Source: Cryoendolithus antarcticus
Taxonomy: Eukaryota > Ascomycota > Dothideomycetes > Cladosporiales > Cladosporiaceae
DNA: 64,000 nucleotides
Direction: 5' to 3'
NCBI GenBank assembly: GCA_002077065.1
Contig: NAJO01000028.1
Coordinates: 620,001 to 684,000 of the forward strand
Each line of letters begins with the position of its first letter. The stretch's first letter is position 1. Shown piece by piece: positions 1 through 9,922 of the stretch. The translations under genes and the position numbers were made by a program. Under the pieces are notes generated by a model. It was not told where the DNA came from, did no database searches, and saw only the letters and a program-made list of their open reading frames with translations.

Positions 1-1193
1 GAAGTCCACTGAGGAACCAATTCGAGCAGGCGCACGGTCTCGCGGATCGAGCGAGTCTGTCAGCAAGTCACTCCCAGCAACGAAGCGATCCTTTCATCGA
101 AGTTGCGCACAACGGCTCGTTGACACATCGACGAGGCAGCCCGGTAAACTCCGTCTCGCCGCATCCCGCACCGGTGCAGGTTTACGAAGACCCCGAGGCT
201 TCGCTCGAGCGAGAGACGGCACCGGGCGCCGAGCGACAAGTCCTCAGTGAGCTGCCTGTGAATGAGAATATACAGCTTCACAGTCCAGCACACTCCGCTG
301 GCTCCAGCACAAGCCCAGCAGGCAGTCCTCGGCACATCTCCGAGTCCCGGTCCCCGCTCCTAGCAGTAGCAACACCCCAAGACCGCGCAGAAGTCCAGCG
401 AAACCGCCGGATGCTGGCATCCGGCATCGAAAAGCTGCGGACCCGCACACTGGACGCCCACGGCCTGCGCAAAGTGCAAGACCTAGCCCGCTCGCCACAG
501 CCAGACCTCTGGGACTCCGGCGCACGCTTCGACGAGCTCATGACAGCACTGCTGGACTTCCTCTCAGCCCTAGACTTAGACCCGAAACTCACCTCCCTGC
601 ACCCAACAAAGCTCACAGGTCTGATACAGCAATCCCTGTCCCTCCTCCGAACCCTCCTCTCCACCCACCGAAAGTACGCCACGCAATGGTACGCGCCCTC
701 GCTCACAGCCGTGCTCAGCCTCCGAGGGAACCTGGACCAGTCCTCCTCGCACATCCTCGCAGACCTCGAACGCACAGTCTCCGAGCTCGTCAGACTCACG
801 CCCTCCCCCGAGCCCAGCTTGAACGCCATCATCGCCCTCCTCCCCCTCTCCTCCACCGCCTCGCCGCGAGCCACCGTCCTCGCGCTCTCCACCCTGCGCT
901 CCCTCCTAACGCTCCCACGGCCCAAACCCCTCACTCTCGAGCCCTCACTCCGAACGCGGCTAGCAGGCACAGCAGCGCAACATATCGGCGACGCGGACGC
1001 GGAGGTTCGCAAAGCGGGCGTGGAGCTGGCTTGTGAGGTGTTCGTTAGGCTGTATAAGGGTGGTGGGAAGGAGGGGGGAGAGGTCGTGGGGAAGGAGGGG
1101 TTTTGGGGCGAGTTCAGGGGCGTGGATGAGGGGCGGATGGGGCTGTTGAGTTATTATATTGCGAGACGGGAGGGCGCTGTAGGGGTTGCGTAG
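1..1193 (+). CDS. STU1: Stu1/CLASP-family microtubule-binding protein, C-terminal part (5' end outside window)
   Basis: The frame is open from the left edge (first full codon at position 3) to TAG at 1191-1193, so the start lies upstream. The visible part begins with a Ser/Pro-rich basic linker. From about position 400 comes a helical region opening with a GIEKLR...HGLRKVQDL pattern that I associate with the C-terminal domain of fungal Stu1. Repeated Leu-rich helices follow, as expected of HEAT/TOG-type folds. Stu1/CLASP proteins bind microtubule plus ends and stabilise spindle and kinetochore microtubules. The last about 45 residues are Gly/Lys/Glu-rich and encoded by a G-rich run. No intron is needed in the visible part. 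The family call rests on the C-terminal pattern only, since the TOG domains lie outside the window. Confidence 0.75.
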   Translation, partial: SPLRNQFEQAHGLADRASLSASHSQQRSDPFIEVAHNGSLTHRRGSPVNSVSPHPAPVQVYEDPEASLERETAPGAERQVLSELPVNENIQLHSPAHSAGSSTSPAGSPRHISESRSPLLAVATPQDRAEVQRNRRMLASGIEKLRTRTLDAHGLRKVQDLARSPQPDLWDSGARFDELMTALLDFLSALDLDPKLTSLHPTKLTGLIQQSLSLLRTLLSTHRKYATQWYAPSLTAVLSLRGNLDQSSSHILADLERTVSELVRLTPSPEPSLNAIIALLPLSSTASPRATVLALSTLRSLLTLPRPKPLTLEPSLRTRLAGTAAQHIGDADAEVRKAGVELACEVFVRLYKGGGKEGGEVVGKEGFWGEFRGVDEGRMGLLSYYIARREGAVGVA

Positions 1194-1697
1194 GGCGAGG
1201 AGATGGAAGGGAGTTAACAGTTGGATGGAAGCAGGTAGAGGGTGAGCCTCGCGGCAAGGATTGGGCGTTCACGATTGGCGTTCGGAGCTGGACTTTGTAC
1301 GATGAGGTTCGGAAAAGCGTAGTACGCTTAGGCAGCAATGCGGTCTTCGTAGTCCGGAATGACAGTCATGAGACAAATCGCATGTCTGTCACTTGCCTGA
1401 CACTTCCGTACGTCTAAACGATTGTGATCAGCCACACGAATGACAGAAAGAAGCGGACGACTCGCGCATTCGACAACGCTAGTACAGACTGCGCTGCGTC
1501 GACGGATCCATGAGGATGCTGCCTACGAGAGATGCTGGAGGAGACGACAGCCTGGGTAAATGCATACACTTCCGGCGCGGCAAAACGCCAGCATCGTCGT
1601 TCACGGCGGATTGCTGAGCGGTCCGCTTGATGTTGTCACTCGCGTGCCAATGACTATAAGCTTGTTTGAACATTGCATGCGTCTTCTTACGTTCTGA
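1194..1697. other. Tail-to-tail intergenic region between STU1 and the lipase gene
   Basis: Both flanking genes end here, so the 504 bases should hold their two 3' untranslated regions and polyadenylation signals. I see no supported coding region, RNA gene or repeat. Confidence 0.5.
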
Positions 1698-3002
1698 CTA
1701 CAGAGCATAAGACTTCACAGCAGGCTCAGCACTCAATCTCGGCGCACCGGCTCCGAGTCTATTCACACTGTCAGCTGCCACCCATAGACATAGCACGATG
1801 AAGAATACTCACATAATTCCATCAACCAGCGAATTAATGTCGCCCTCCAGCTGATTCGTAATACTAACCTGCATCCCCTTTGCCTCAACTCTAAAGCACG
1901 CCGTAAGCGCTGAAGGTAGCGTGCGTGTGAGACTCGCAGTGCCGCCATGGTTGAGGGCATCTAGGGCGAAAGCGAAGGCCGCGGCGTCGATGGTCATGAA
2001 GACGTGGTCTGTGATCCGGAGAGGACAGAGTTGCTGGATTGCGAGGACTTTTGCGCCAGGGAGGGCGGCGTTGGGCGCGGAGGGGACGACGACTTCGTCG
2101 GTCTGTGCGGTGTCAGCATGGACAGGAATCCCACCTCCACGTTTCCTGAAGTCTGAATGTCTCGACGTAGCGATCTCCTTGCCCAAGCATCTGTTCAGTA
2201 GGCTGTGACAGGCATTCATTGATCCAAGTACCGTTGAGAGTCGAAACTTCGGAGATACGCTCTCGCTGATGCAGCGACGCGAGAGGGACATTCGCAGCGA
2301 GACCCTCCGAACTTTCGGGGGAGCGAAGGTACTGGGGAGAGAGGGAAGACTTACGAGGGTGTAGATCGCGGTGGTGGGCACGAGAGCACGGAAGTCCTTA
2401 GCTTGAAGCGCGCGGTAATAGTTACTCCCTTCCGCCTGTTGCCAGAGGCTTGCTTGGCACTGGATACCGCGGCATACTGGTGACAGTCTGCTGTCCAATA
2501 GCGCGACACCAGTGAAATCTGGAGACAGTGGGATGAAGGCTCGCGTCACTGCTCGCGCACTCGGCCAGAATCGTAAAGCCCACTGCGTATCCGGACCACC
2601 TTGGCTGTGGCTGATGACTGCGACTTGTGCGCCGTTGGAGAGTAAGGAGAGGTACTTGAGGTTGTAGGCAATGTACTCGGACGAGACTTGCATGTCGCCC
2701 ATAGCGCGATTGGGGAGCGTGACATAGCATGCTGTGTAGCCGTTGGACTTGAGGGCGGGAACATACCCTTCAGCCCAAGTCTCTGCGCCAGTGGAGGTGG
2801 TGCCGTGAACGAGAAGGACTCCTGGCGATGTTGTTGTTGGATTGCCATTGGGACAAGTCAAGGCGGCTGCCAGTGTGTCTTGGCTGACAGAAAACGGTGC
2901 ATCTCCGGAGGAGGCGAGGTTGGGTGCTGATCTTGGAAGGACTGGACGCGCGTGGGTGGCGACGGTCAGGAGCGAGAGGCAGATGCCGGCGGATGAGAAC
3001 AT
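1698..3002 (-). CDS. Secreted lipase, Candida antarctica lipase B-like
   Basis: Proposed exons are 3002-2355, 2102-1813 and 1758-1698 on the minus strand, giving 332 residues. The protein starts with a signal peptide-like segment (MFSSAGICLSLLTVATHA). It has an alpha/beta-hydrolase core with the nucleophile motif SHSQGG (Ser133), a TDEVV segment (Asp218) and an ITDHVF segment (His249). These match the Ser-Asp-His triad of the lipase B family, which hydrolyses ester bonds outside the cell. Intron 1 (GTAAGT...ACAG, 252 nt) is removed because the exon junction recreates IYTL-TDEVV, the expected family sequence. Intron 2 (GTGAGT...ATAG, 54 nt) leads to a short last exon ending EPAVKSYAL, typical of these lipases. 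Intron 1 is oddly long, a multiple of three and free of stops. Confidence 0.8.
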
Positions 3003-3935
3003 TTTGGCTGCCGGTATGTGGTGAGTCTGTAGAACGGTCCCGTCATGAACCTCGAGGAGGAAGCCGGGTTCTATAGGAGTCCAGTATCGTCGTGAATAAG
3101 AGTGACTCCCCTACCTCGAACACGTACAGAAAGAGCTATACAACCGATTACACCTACCTTCAACCCAGTACAAGGCCAACATCCCGGACGTCTATCCTAT
3201 ACCAGTCCATGTCCGGCCCGCAGTCAAGACACTGTACGCTGCCGCATGCAGGACATCTTCGCGCGTGATCTGGGCACGAGATGCCTGCTCTGCTCATCTG
3301 CTGATCACGTCGGGCTTATAGCTGTGACAAGCGTAGTGGCGAGTCTGTCCCCTCAATGGCCATGCAAGCACGCGACGTGATTTCCGGATCTGGACCGGCG
3401 ATGTCAGGGTAGCGCGAAGGGAGATGTAGTTGTGAGGAGCTGGCGAATGAGGGGAGTGAAGAGGCGATGGACCTTGATCCGATGCCAAAGGTTATTCTCC
3501 GCGTCTTGGCGATGGCAGGGGTGTGGACCGTAGACTTCACTCCTTGGCGATCACCTCTAGCAAGTCGGTCAGATAGTCTGCTGTGTATTTTCAAATGGCG
3601 GCAGCCAGTGACTCTAGCCCTTCGTCGACGTGAGATCTTCGGGACACGCAGCGCCTTGCACGTTGCTGCCAACACTTCGGCTCACATGTTAAGCACCGAG
3701 GATCCCAACGTAGCTTTCCACGACTCTGCCGATCTATGCAACAACCAACGAGATACGTCAAGAGCATCCGGATGTATAGCTAACATGGGCTTCGCCCGCT
3801 GCTACGCCGGCCTCTTCCTTCGCGCCATGCATGACAAGTAACAGATTTGGGCTGACACTGATCTGCATTGACGGAAAGCTACCAAAGAGCATTACATGTG
3901 CGACAACATCATGCGGATGTTGCCATCGACTTCTC
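3003..3935. other. Intergenic region, lipase promoter side
   Basis: The stretch lies upstream of the lipase gene (minus strand) and downstream of the small hypothetical gene. It should contain the lipase promoter. Short open frames on both strands have no recognisable domains and irregular composition, and I do not support any as a gene. Confidence 0.4.
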
Positions 3936-4382
3936 CTAATCAGTATCACGCCCCGGCAGCGTTACAGTCCTCCTTCCGGGGATAATCACAATCTCTTCTC
4001 TCCCTTCCGACTCCCTGATCTCAAAGACATCGCTCACTTTCATTACCTGCAGGCTTCTAGCCGTTTCACGCCAGAGCCGAATAGTTCGTTGCCAGCGCTC
4101 GTGGACCTCTTCATGTAACTTCAGCAGCACGGATTCGAGCAGGTCGTCTAGAATATCGTGGAAGCCGTGAAGCAAGAGATCTCGCTCTTCGCACCAATCG
4201 ATCAGGGGTTTGTATGTCAGTAGCCATGCGAAGAAGTGGTCGTGCTGCGGGTCCCGGAGAGCTTTCACAGGATCGGAAAACGCGGCCGTGATGAAGCCAG
4301 TGGGTGATCCGGCGTCAGATGGGACAAGGATCTTCTGGCCTGCGTAGGCCGGACAGAAGTACGGCGTGAGAATAGCCGGCAT
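3936..4382 (-). CDS. Hypothetical protein, 148 residues
   Basis: The open frame starts at ATG 4382. The N-terminal part is Gly/Ser/Pro-rich. A hydrophilic helical stretch follows, with many Leu, Glu, His and Arg residues (around LHGFHDILDDLLESVLLK), then a charged tail ending GRDTD. I do not recognise a family. The 5' end is uncertain: a TGA lies two codons before the ATG, and a CTACGCAG acceptor-like site inside the first 20 codons could mean that the true gene has an upstream exon. The amino-acid composition looks protein-like, but nothing else confirms it. Confidence 0.35.
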   Translation of the reverse strand: MPAILTPYFCPAYAGQKILVPSDAGSPTGFITAAFSDPVKALRDPQHDHFFAWLLTYKPLIDWCEERDLLLHGFHDILDDLLESVLLKLHEEVHERWQRTIRLWRETARSLQVMKVSDVFEIRESEGREEIVIIPGRRTVTLPGRDTD

Positions 4383-4588
4383 AGCTCACTGCGTTGAGAG
4401 ACAGATCATTCGTGTTGCCTGCCATGGCGGTAGTATAGTGTCAGCTCGTCAGCCCTCACGTTTGCTTCGCGATCTGAGTAGATCGTAGGTGCGACAGGAT
4501 GCATCGGCACCAAGCTGTATGCGCCGAAAACACCGCCTGCCTTTAGGGTAAACAGCCAGATCGCCACGTTGTGCTGCAGGCAATGCTT

Positions 4589-5194
4589 TCAGAGCTTTGC
4601 CTCTTGGCCCGAAGCCTCCAGGACTCGCACACCCTCCTCGAAGTCCACCTTCTCGTCAGCCCTCCCTGCAACGCCACCCCACCTCACAACACCCTCCCCA
4701 TCCACGCCAAAGCTCCCAGCCATCTGCCACCGACTACCACTCTCAGTAGGTCGATTCCAGATCCCCTCTTCCTTCCCCAGCTTCCACACACTCCACATAC
4801 TCGCTGGACTCAGCACATGAGCATAGCTACTCACTCCAAGTCCCCAAGCAGCATAGATCTCCCTCTGCTCATCGACAATAACGCGAAGATTGTCGGGCTC
4901 GCTGCCGGCCTGCGGGAGAGACTTGAGCCACGTCTCGGTAGCGGCGTGAGAGGAGTGTGAGACGGCTATGAAGTCCAGGTCGCTGTTGGAGCGGGCAACC
5001 TCACGCAAGTTTAGGAAGGTCTTTTCGGCAAATGGGCAGCCGCAGTGACGGAGGAAAGTTATGATGGCGGACTTGTTGGATCCGAGGAGTAGCTTGGGGT
5101 GATCGGGAGCCGAAGAGCCGATCGTTGGAGGCGCTGCTGGTAGACTAGGCGCCGTGGTCGAGAGCCAGGAGCCAAGCTCTTGTTGGAAGGTCAT
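4589..5194 (-). CDS. AhpC/TSA-like (peroxiredoxin-like) redox protein
   Basis: From ATG 5194 the frame gives 201 residues. A thioredoxin-fold pattern is visible: a beta strand, AIITFLRHCGCPFAEKTF (active-site-like Cys pair in the FLRHxGCPF context of the AhpC/TSA type 2 family), and then a strand FIAVSHSS. Later come an IVDEQREIYAAWGLG segment and a glycine-rich FGVDGEGVVRWGG strand. Proteins of this family are predicted peroxiredoxin-like oxidoreductases, but substrates are mostly unknown. The frame stays open upstream to another ATG at 5395. I chose 5194 because the extra 67 residues look like leader sequence and the family normally begins close to MTFQQEL. A mitochondrial leader on the longer form cannot be excluded. 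Confidence 0.7.
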   Translation of the reverse strand: MTFQQELGSWLSTTAPSLPAAPPTIGSSAPDHPKLLLGSNKSAIITFLRHCGCPFAEKTFLNLREVARSNSDLDFIAVSHSSHAATETWLKSLPQAGSEPDNLRVIVDEQREIYAAWGLGVSSYAHVLSPASMWSVWKLGKEEGIWNRPTESGSRWQMAGSFGVDGEGVVRWGGVAGRADEKVDFEEGVRVLEASGQEAKL

Positions 5195-5933
5195 GATGTT
5201 GGTTCTTGGTCGTTGTACTACGGAGTTGTCCGATGGATTGTCACTCACGTGAACGCCAGATGTGAGAACTCGCGAGCTTGTGCAGTGAATTTCACAGTAG
5301 GGGTGACTGGGTGCAACTTTCGGTGAGAGTACGCAACGGTTTCGAGCAAGAGAAGAGGATGGTAAAGTAACAGCCCAAGCTTCAAGATTGCGCATATAGC
5401 TCTACGTCATCGGAAGGCGCGGAACTTCCATACTTACTAGTGAAGGAAGGCTCGATGCTCACTTAATCATGGCTCGAACACATCACAAGTTCAGCGTAGT
5501 GACAATGTAAGTACGCTCAATGTGTCTGTTCAGGAGGTTCTCTTTCGCACCTTCCCTCGACGCCCGAAAGAATCTGAAAGGCGCGACTTCTGTTCCCGAG
5601 ATGAAGGTTCAATCTACCAACGCTCCGTTCCAAACGATCTCATGAGGCCAGCGAAAGCAAGCGAGAAAGGTCGGGCAGATCCTACGAACTGCATCGCTGG
5701 GGTAAAGCCATACTCTCATGCGCTGTGCTATACTTACTGACTGGAAGGGAGGGGCCGGATTGTGAGGCCAGTTTGGAAGAAGTAGGGTTTAATTAGTAGC
5801 AGGCGATCGAGCACTTCGTCGCAGCATTGCCTCCTTTTCAACCCGCATGCATGGATCCTCGTGGTCCCAGTACGCCAGTAGCGCATTCTCATCAGTACGC
5901 AAAACCCTCGCAATTGTCACCAGTGCCGTCAAC
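5195..5933. other. Intergenic region upstream of the AhpC/TSA-like gene
   Basis: The region lies between the start of the AhpC/TSA-like gene and the stop codon of the PRPP synthase-like gene, both on the minus strand. It should carry the promoter of the first and the 3' end of the second. No supported gene is visible. Confidence 0.45.
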
Positions 5934-7820
5934 TCAGTCGTAATGCTGATAAAGCTGACTAATGCTCTCGCCGTGGTGATTTCGGCGAATCGCCTCAGCC
6001 AGCAAACCACTCACGTCGATCTCGATCAGCTTCTTGACTCCAATCTTCTTCTCGGCAGGGATCGGGAACGCGTTCGTAACCACGATCGCGTCGATCTCGT
6101 CGCATTCGTCCAATTCGCGCAGGCTGTCGCCACCGAAGAGACCGTGAGTCGCCATGCAGTAGACCTTAGTCGCCCCGCCGCGCTTGCGAACAGTCTCTGC
6201 TGCAGCGATCCAGGAGCCAGCTTTGTCGATTATGTCATCGATGATCAGCACTGGTCGGCCTCGTACGTTACCCACAAGGGTGATGGTAGTCTCAATCTCC
6301 GGATTTTGAATCGCGTCCTCTTCCTCCTCGTCAGAGGCTGTCGCATCTCCAGTACCGCCAAGCCCATGGACGCCGTTGGTGCGGTGAGACGCTGTTGACA
6401 TGAAGCTCTGTGTCATTGTGTCTGGTGGGTCGTCCTCACTCGAGTGGCGATGGCCGTTGGTCAGGCGCGGGTAGATCTCCGACGTTGTGGAGGCGCAAGG
6501 GGAAGTGGCATCATCGTCAACGATATGACCGTGAATCAAGCGTCCTGTGACGACGTCGCGGGCAAGCTGCAACCATTAGCCATGGTGCATATAAGTCATG
6601 TGCAGATATGCTCACCTCATCTTCATCTTCACTACCAGCTGGGTCCTCGTACCCGTCCTCGTCCTTCCGAGGTGTTGCCACACCAGGCACAGTAGAGATG
6701 CGACGTAAAGACAACTCGGGTCTGGCACTGCCATCTGTGCTGTCGAGCGAGTCAATCCGGGTCGAACGAGCCAGCGGACTCGAGGGCGGGTCAGCAGATC
6801 CGTTGACGAGGCGGTTGCGAGTGCCAGGTGCAAGATTGCTCCCAGCGCGCGATCGGTTTGACCAGTGCATTGGACTGTGCTGTTGCGAGTGCGTTGAGCT
6901 ATGACTCGTGCTGTGATGAGCGAAGTCGTGATCGCTTGAATGGCTATGGCGTGGCTCTGGGGAGGTTGTGCGATCGTCTTGCGTTCCGTAATTAGCACGG
7001 CCATCGACTGAGCCGTCTACGCCATTGCTTTCCAGGATCACACTGTTCATCATACTGTTGAGACCAGTATGCGGCCTGCGCCAGTCGGTAGTGACGATGC
7101 CAAAGCTAAGATTGAGCGCATCAGCCATGGATGTCACACGGCGAGTGCCACCAGGGTTCTTGCTGACGACCACAGTCTCCTGCCAATCAGCAACATTGCG
7201 CTTCAGCCATTTGGCCAGTAATGGCTCCGCTACGAGATTGTCAACGGGACATTTGAAGAAGCCCTGCATCTGACTCGCGTGCAAGTCCATTGTGATGACA
7301 TGATTGACGCCCGCCACGTTCATCAGGTTCGCCAGCATGCGCGCTGTGATAGCGCCTCGGTGGGACTTCTTCTTCGACTGCCGAGAATAGGGAAAGTACG
7401 GAACCACAGCTGCCTGCATATCAGCATCGTGGCTCTGGTTTTTTGCAGCGATCAGGCTGACCAGTGATAGACCTCGCCGAGCCCCCCTTACAGGCATTGA
7501 TCATGATGAGCAGTTCCATGACATTGTCGTTGATCCTGAGACGTCAGCTAGGTACTCGGTCTCGTAGTAGGTAAGTGCCTTACTTGGCACTGCCGCTCTG
7601 CACAATGAAGACATCCTGATCGCGGACTGAAGTTTCTGCGATCTCTTAGCATCGCCTCAGGCGACTCAAGGTAGGTCCAGCACTCACTGATCTCCACACT
7701 CGTCTCCCCATTACTGAACTTCTTCAGATCCGCAATCGCAGGTTTCTGTCCCAAGCGCTCACAGATGCCCTCCACCAACTCAGGGTGCGAGGACCCCGAG
7801 AAAATACACGTCTGCCTCAT
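5934..7820 (-). CDS. Ribose-phosphate pyrophosphokinase family subunit (Prs5 / PRPP synthase-associated protein type)
   Basis: Five exons are proposed: 7820-7688, 7635-7584, 7535-7462, 7409-6616 and 6566-5934, encoding 561 residues. All introns are 48-52 nt, and each junction restores the family sequence (for example SAK-INDNVMELL and SIT-AVVPYFPYSRQ). The Mg/ATP motif MDLHASQMQGFF is intact. PRPP synthases make 5-phosphoribosyl pyrophosphate from ribose 5-phosphate and ATP for nucleotide, His and Trp synthesis. A Ser/His/Asp-rich insert of roughly 200 residues follows TTDWRRPH, as in yeast Prs1/Prs5. The PRPP-binding loop reads IIDDIIDKAGSW instead of the usual DDxxDTxGT. It resembles mammalian PRPP synthase-associated proteins, so this may be a regulatory rather than a catalytic subunit. 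The end, GESISQLYQHYD, is a normal family C terminus. Confidence 0.85.
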
Positions 7821-8450
7821 GTTGAATGCGGTCAGGCTAAGACGTAAAGCGAATGGATGCGAAGATCGTCCTCGAGCGAGGCATCCCGCAGTGTGGTGTG
7901 AGTAGACGAAGCGAGGTGGTGTTGGGTGCTACATGACTACGATAAAGAGCTCGACTGAAGTTCTCAATCGGCATGAAATGATTAGCGAAAGGCTCGGGCC
8001 AGCCTTATGTCATCTGCGCTAGCCAGAAATGCCGAGAAGTCAATCCGTTGTGTCACGCGACTCTTGGCATTCACATGTGTTCGTGGATTAATCAAGGTGT
8101 TAATCGAGATGTAATCGCAACGGCTGAATTCGAGGGGTGAGAAGACGGTGGTATAGAACGATTTCGTGATCTCGTAGGGTAAGATACAACGCTCAGGTAC
8201 AACAATCAGTCTTTCCCATGCTGACCCGCCATCCTCCGTTCAAACCACCCACTGCATACTCATGCCTGCACGCCAGACGCCTAGCACGCTCGCTCGTAAT
8301 GATGCCGCCATCTACGCCTTGCACAGGTACCTCTTTCCACTGTTCTCGTTGCCCTCCATATATTGTCGATTGTTTAATGTACCGACAATGATCAGGACTC
8401 GCTACACATGCTTCTGCTTGTCTGTTCGCAGTAGAGCTCGCTCAACTCAT
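7821..8450. promoter_or_regulatory. Intergenic region: promoter of the PRPP synthase-like gene and 3' end of POM33
   Basis: The region lies upstream of the PRPP synthase-like start codon and downstream of the POM33 stop codon. The function is inferred from position only; no particular element was recognised. Confidence 0.4.
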
Positions 8451-9349
8451 CTACTGAGCCTTCTTCTGCATCTGCGGCTGCGCGCCACCGACATACCGGT
8501 TAATATCGGTGGCATTGTGCGCCTGCTGCGCAATGTTCTTGAACGTCCCCCACGCGTTCCTCGCAGCAGGCGGACTATCCTGACGATTCGCGAACCCATC
8601 ACCCCGAGCAGCAACCTGGCGAATCATACCCTGCACGAAGGTGCTCTGTGCAATGCGAGAGCGGAGGAACACAGTGTAGATGACAAGCAAGATCCAGCTT
8701 CCCTTGGTGAACAGAACAGCGGAGCCGAGGATGCGGAACCACAGAGCGATCTCGAGACCGGCGACAAGAGACATGCTTGCATCATAGTAGTCCTTAACGA
8801 AACGGCCGATGGTGTCTGAGAGGCCGGAGGGCTTGGCGCCGGTGGCTGTCGGCTGGACGGCAGGCAGCAGGATGCCGCGGGTGTAGGTCGCGACGTGGAA
8901 GATGCTGTAGACTGTGAAGGGGAGGAGGGCGAGGGGCATCTGGCGGGAAAAAAGCCAGACTAGTGCCATTGCTTTGGGCCATTTGTTAGCACGTGTCACT
9001 ATTGAACTACATCATGACAAGGCTTCAACGTACCAAGATACTGCACATTCTCATCCCCGACCAACGCCAACAGGCTACCCTGTCCTTTCCCGCTCTTAGC
9101 CCTCGCACGGTAGCCTTTGAACACCACAATGCCGTAGGTAGCGGCAGCAGCGACGAAAGCAGTGCGGTAGCTGAATTGCGCCCAGCGGCTGTAGTAGTTG
9201 AGCGTGAGGTAGCTGATCGAGTAGCGGAAGGTCGTGAGCAGAAGAGTCACGTGTCCGATGAACCAGGCAAATTGCAGCGTCTGGGCGAGAGCGAGAAGGC
9301 GCTGTTGAAGGGTGGTGGGCTGCCCAGGTTGGGCTGCTGGAGGGGCCAT
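8451..9349 (-). CDS. POM33: Pom33/Tts1/TMEM33-family nuclear pore and ER membrane protein
   Basis: Two exons (9349-9034 and 8971-8451) encode 278 residues. The intron (GTACGT...AAAG, 61 nt) joins ENVQYL to AMALVWLFSRQ, a typical signature of this family. The protein has several hydrophobic segments (FAWFIGHVTLLLTTF, AFVAAAATYGIVVF, ALLPFTVYSIFHVA and a last pair around SWILLVIYTVFL) and a hydrophilic Gln/Ala-rich tail. Family members shape ER tubules and the nuclear envelope and help distribute nuclear pores. I start at ATG 9349 because the conserved part begins within 20 residues. Upstream in-frame sequence to ATG 9583 looks like leader. Confidence 0.85.
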
Positions 9350-9922
9350 CGTGTGTGCTGTGGGCGGGGTATGGGGTATGTGGTGGTGGAGATAGAGTGT
9401 AGGCGAATGAGCTGCGTTGAACGAGGCGGAACGGTGACCAAGGACGATACAGGTAGCTGAGGTGAGCTTTGGGTGTGAGGAATTGAAGCCACACTTCGAA
9501 TTCGCAGAGTTGGCAGGGAGTCGCGGTGGGGTGGTTCCACGTTTGGCGTGGCTTTGAGAAGAAATGACGCACCGCATATCCACAACATGTGCTACGAAAA
9601 GTCAATTCACGCTCGCTGCCAACGAAACACCGGTTCTTCACGCGGCACGAGTCAGAGCGTGCGATCACAAGCAAGGCGAGTGACACTCGCGTTAACAGGG
9701 AGGCGCGTGAAGCCTGGAGGTGGACCAGAAATCACGACGAAGGAAGGAATATCGTCGTTAAAGCTACAGATCCGTGGACCATATCCAACCAACACCTCCG
9801 ACAGAACAGCCAGTACATTCGCTCTGGTATAATGCGCCGATCCTTCCCTCAGCAATTCAGTAGTGAACGCCCGTCAATCCCTAACAGCACCTCCCCTGCA
9901 CCACCTTTTCCCTTACTAACGC
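9350..9922. other. Intergenic region: POM33 promoter and RhoGAP 3' end
   Basis: The region is positioned between the POM33 start and the stop codon of the LIM-RhoGAP gene, both on the minus strand. No supported gene or repeat is seen. Confidence 0.4.

Noticed and set aside
278..1012. 244-codon frame antisense to STU1
   Set aside because: Arg/Ser-rich translation without domains, opposite a better frame; typical shadow in GC-rich coding DNA.
3467..3841. 124-codon plus-strand frame upstream of the lipase
   Set aside because: No domain, mixed composition and no splice or neighbour support.
5847..6398. 183-codon plus-strand frame opposite the PRPP synthase-like gene
   Set aside because: It is antisense to conserved catalytic-domain exons and has no recognisable motif.
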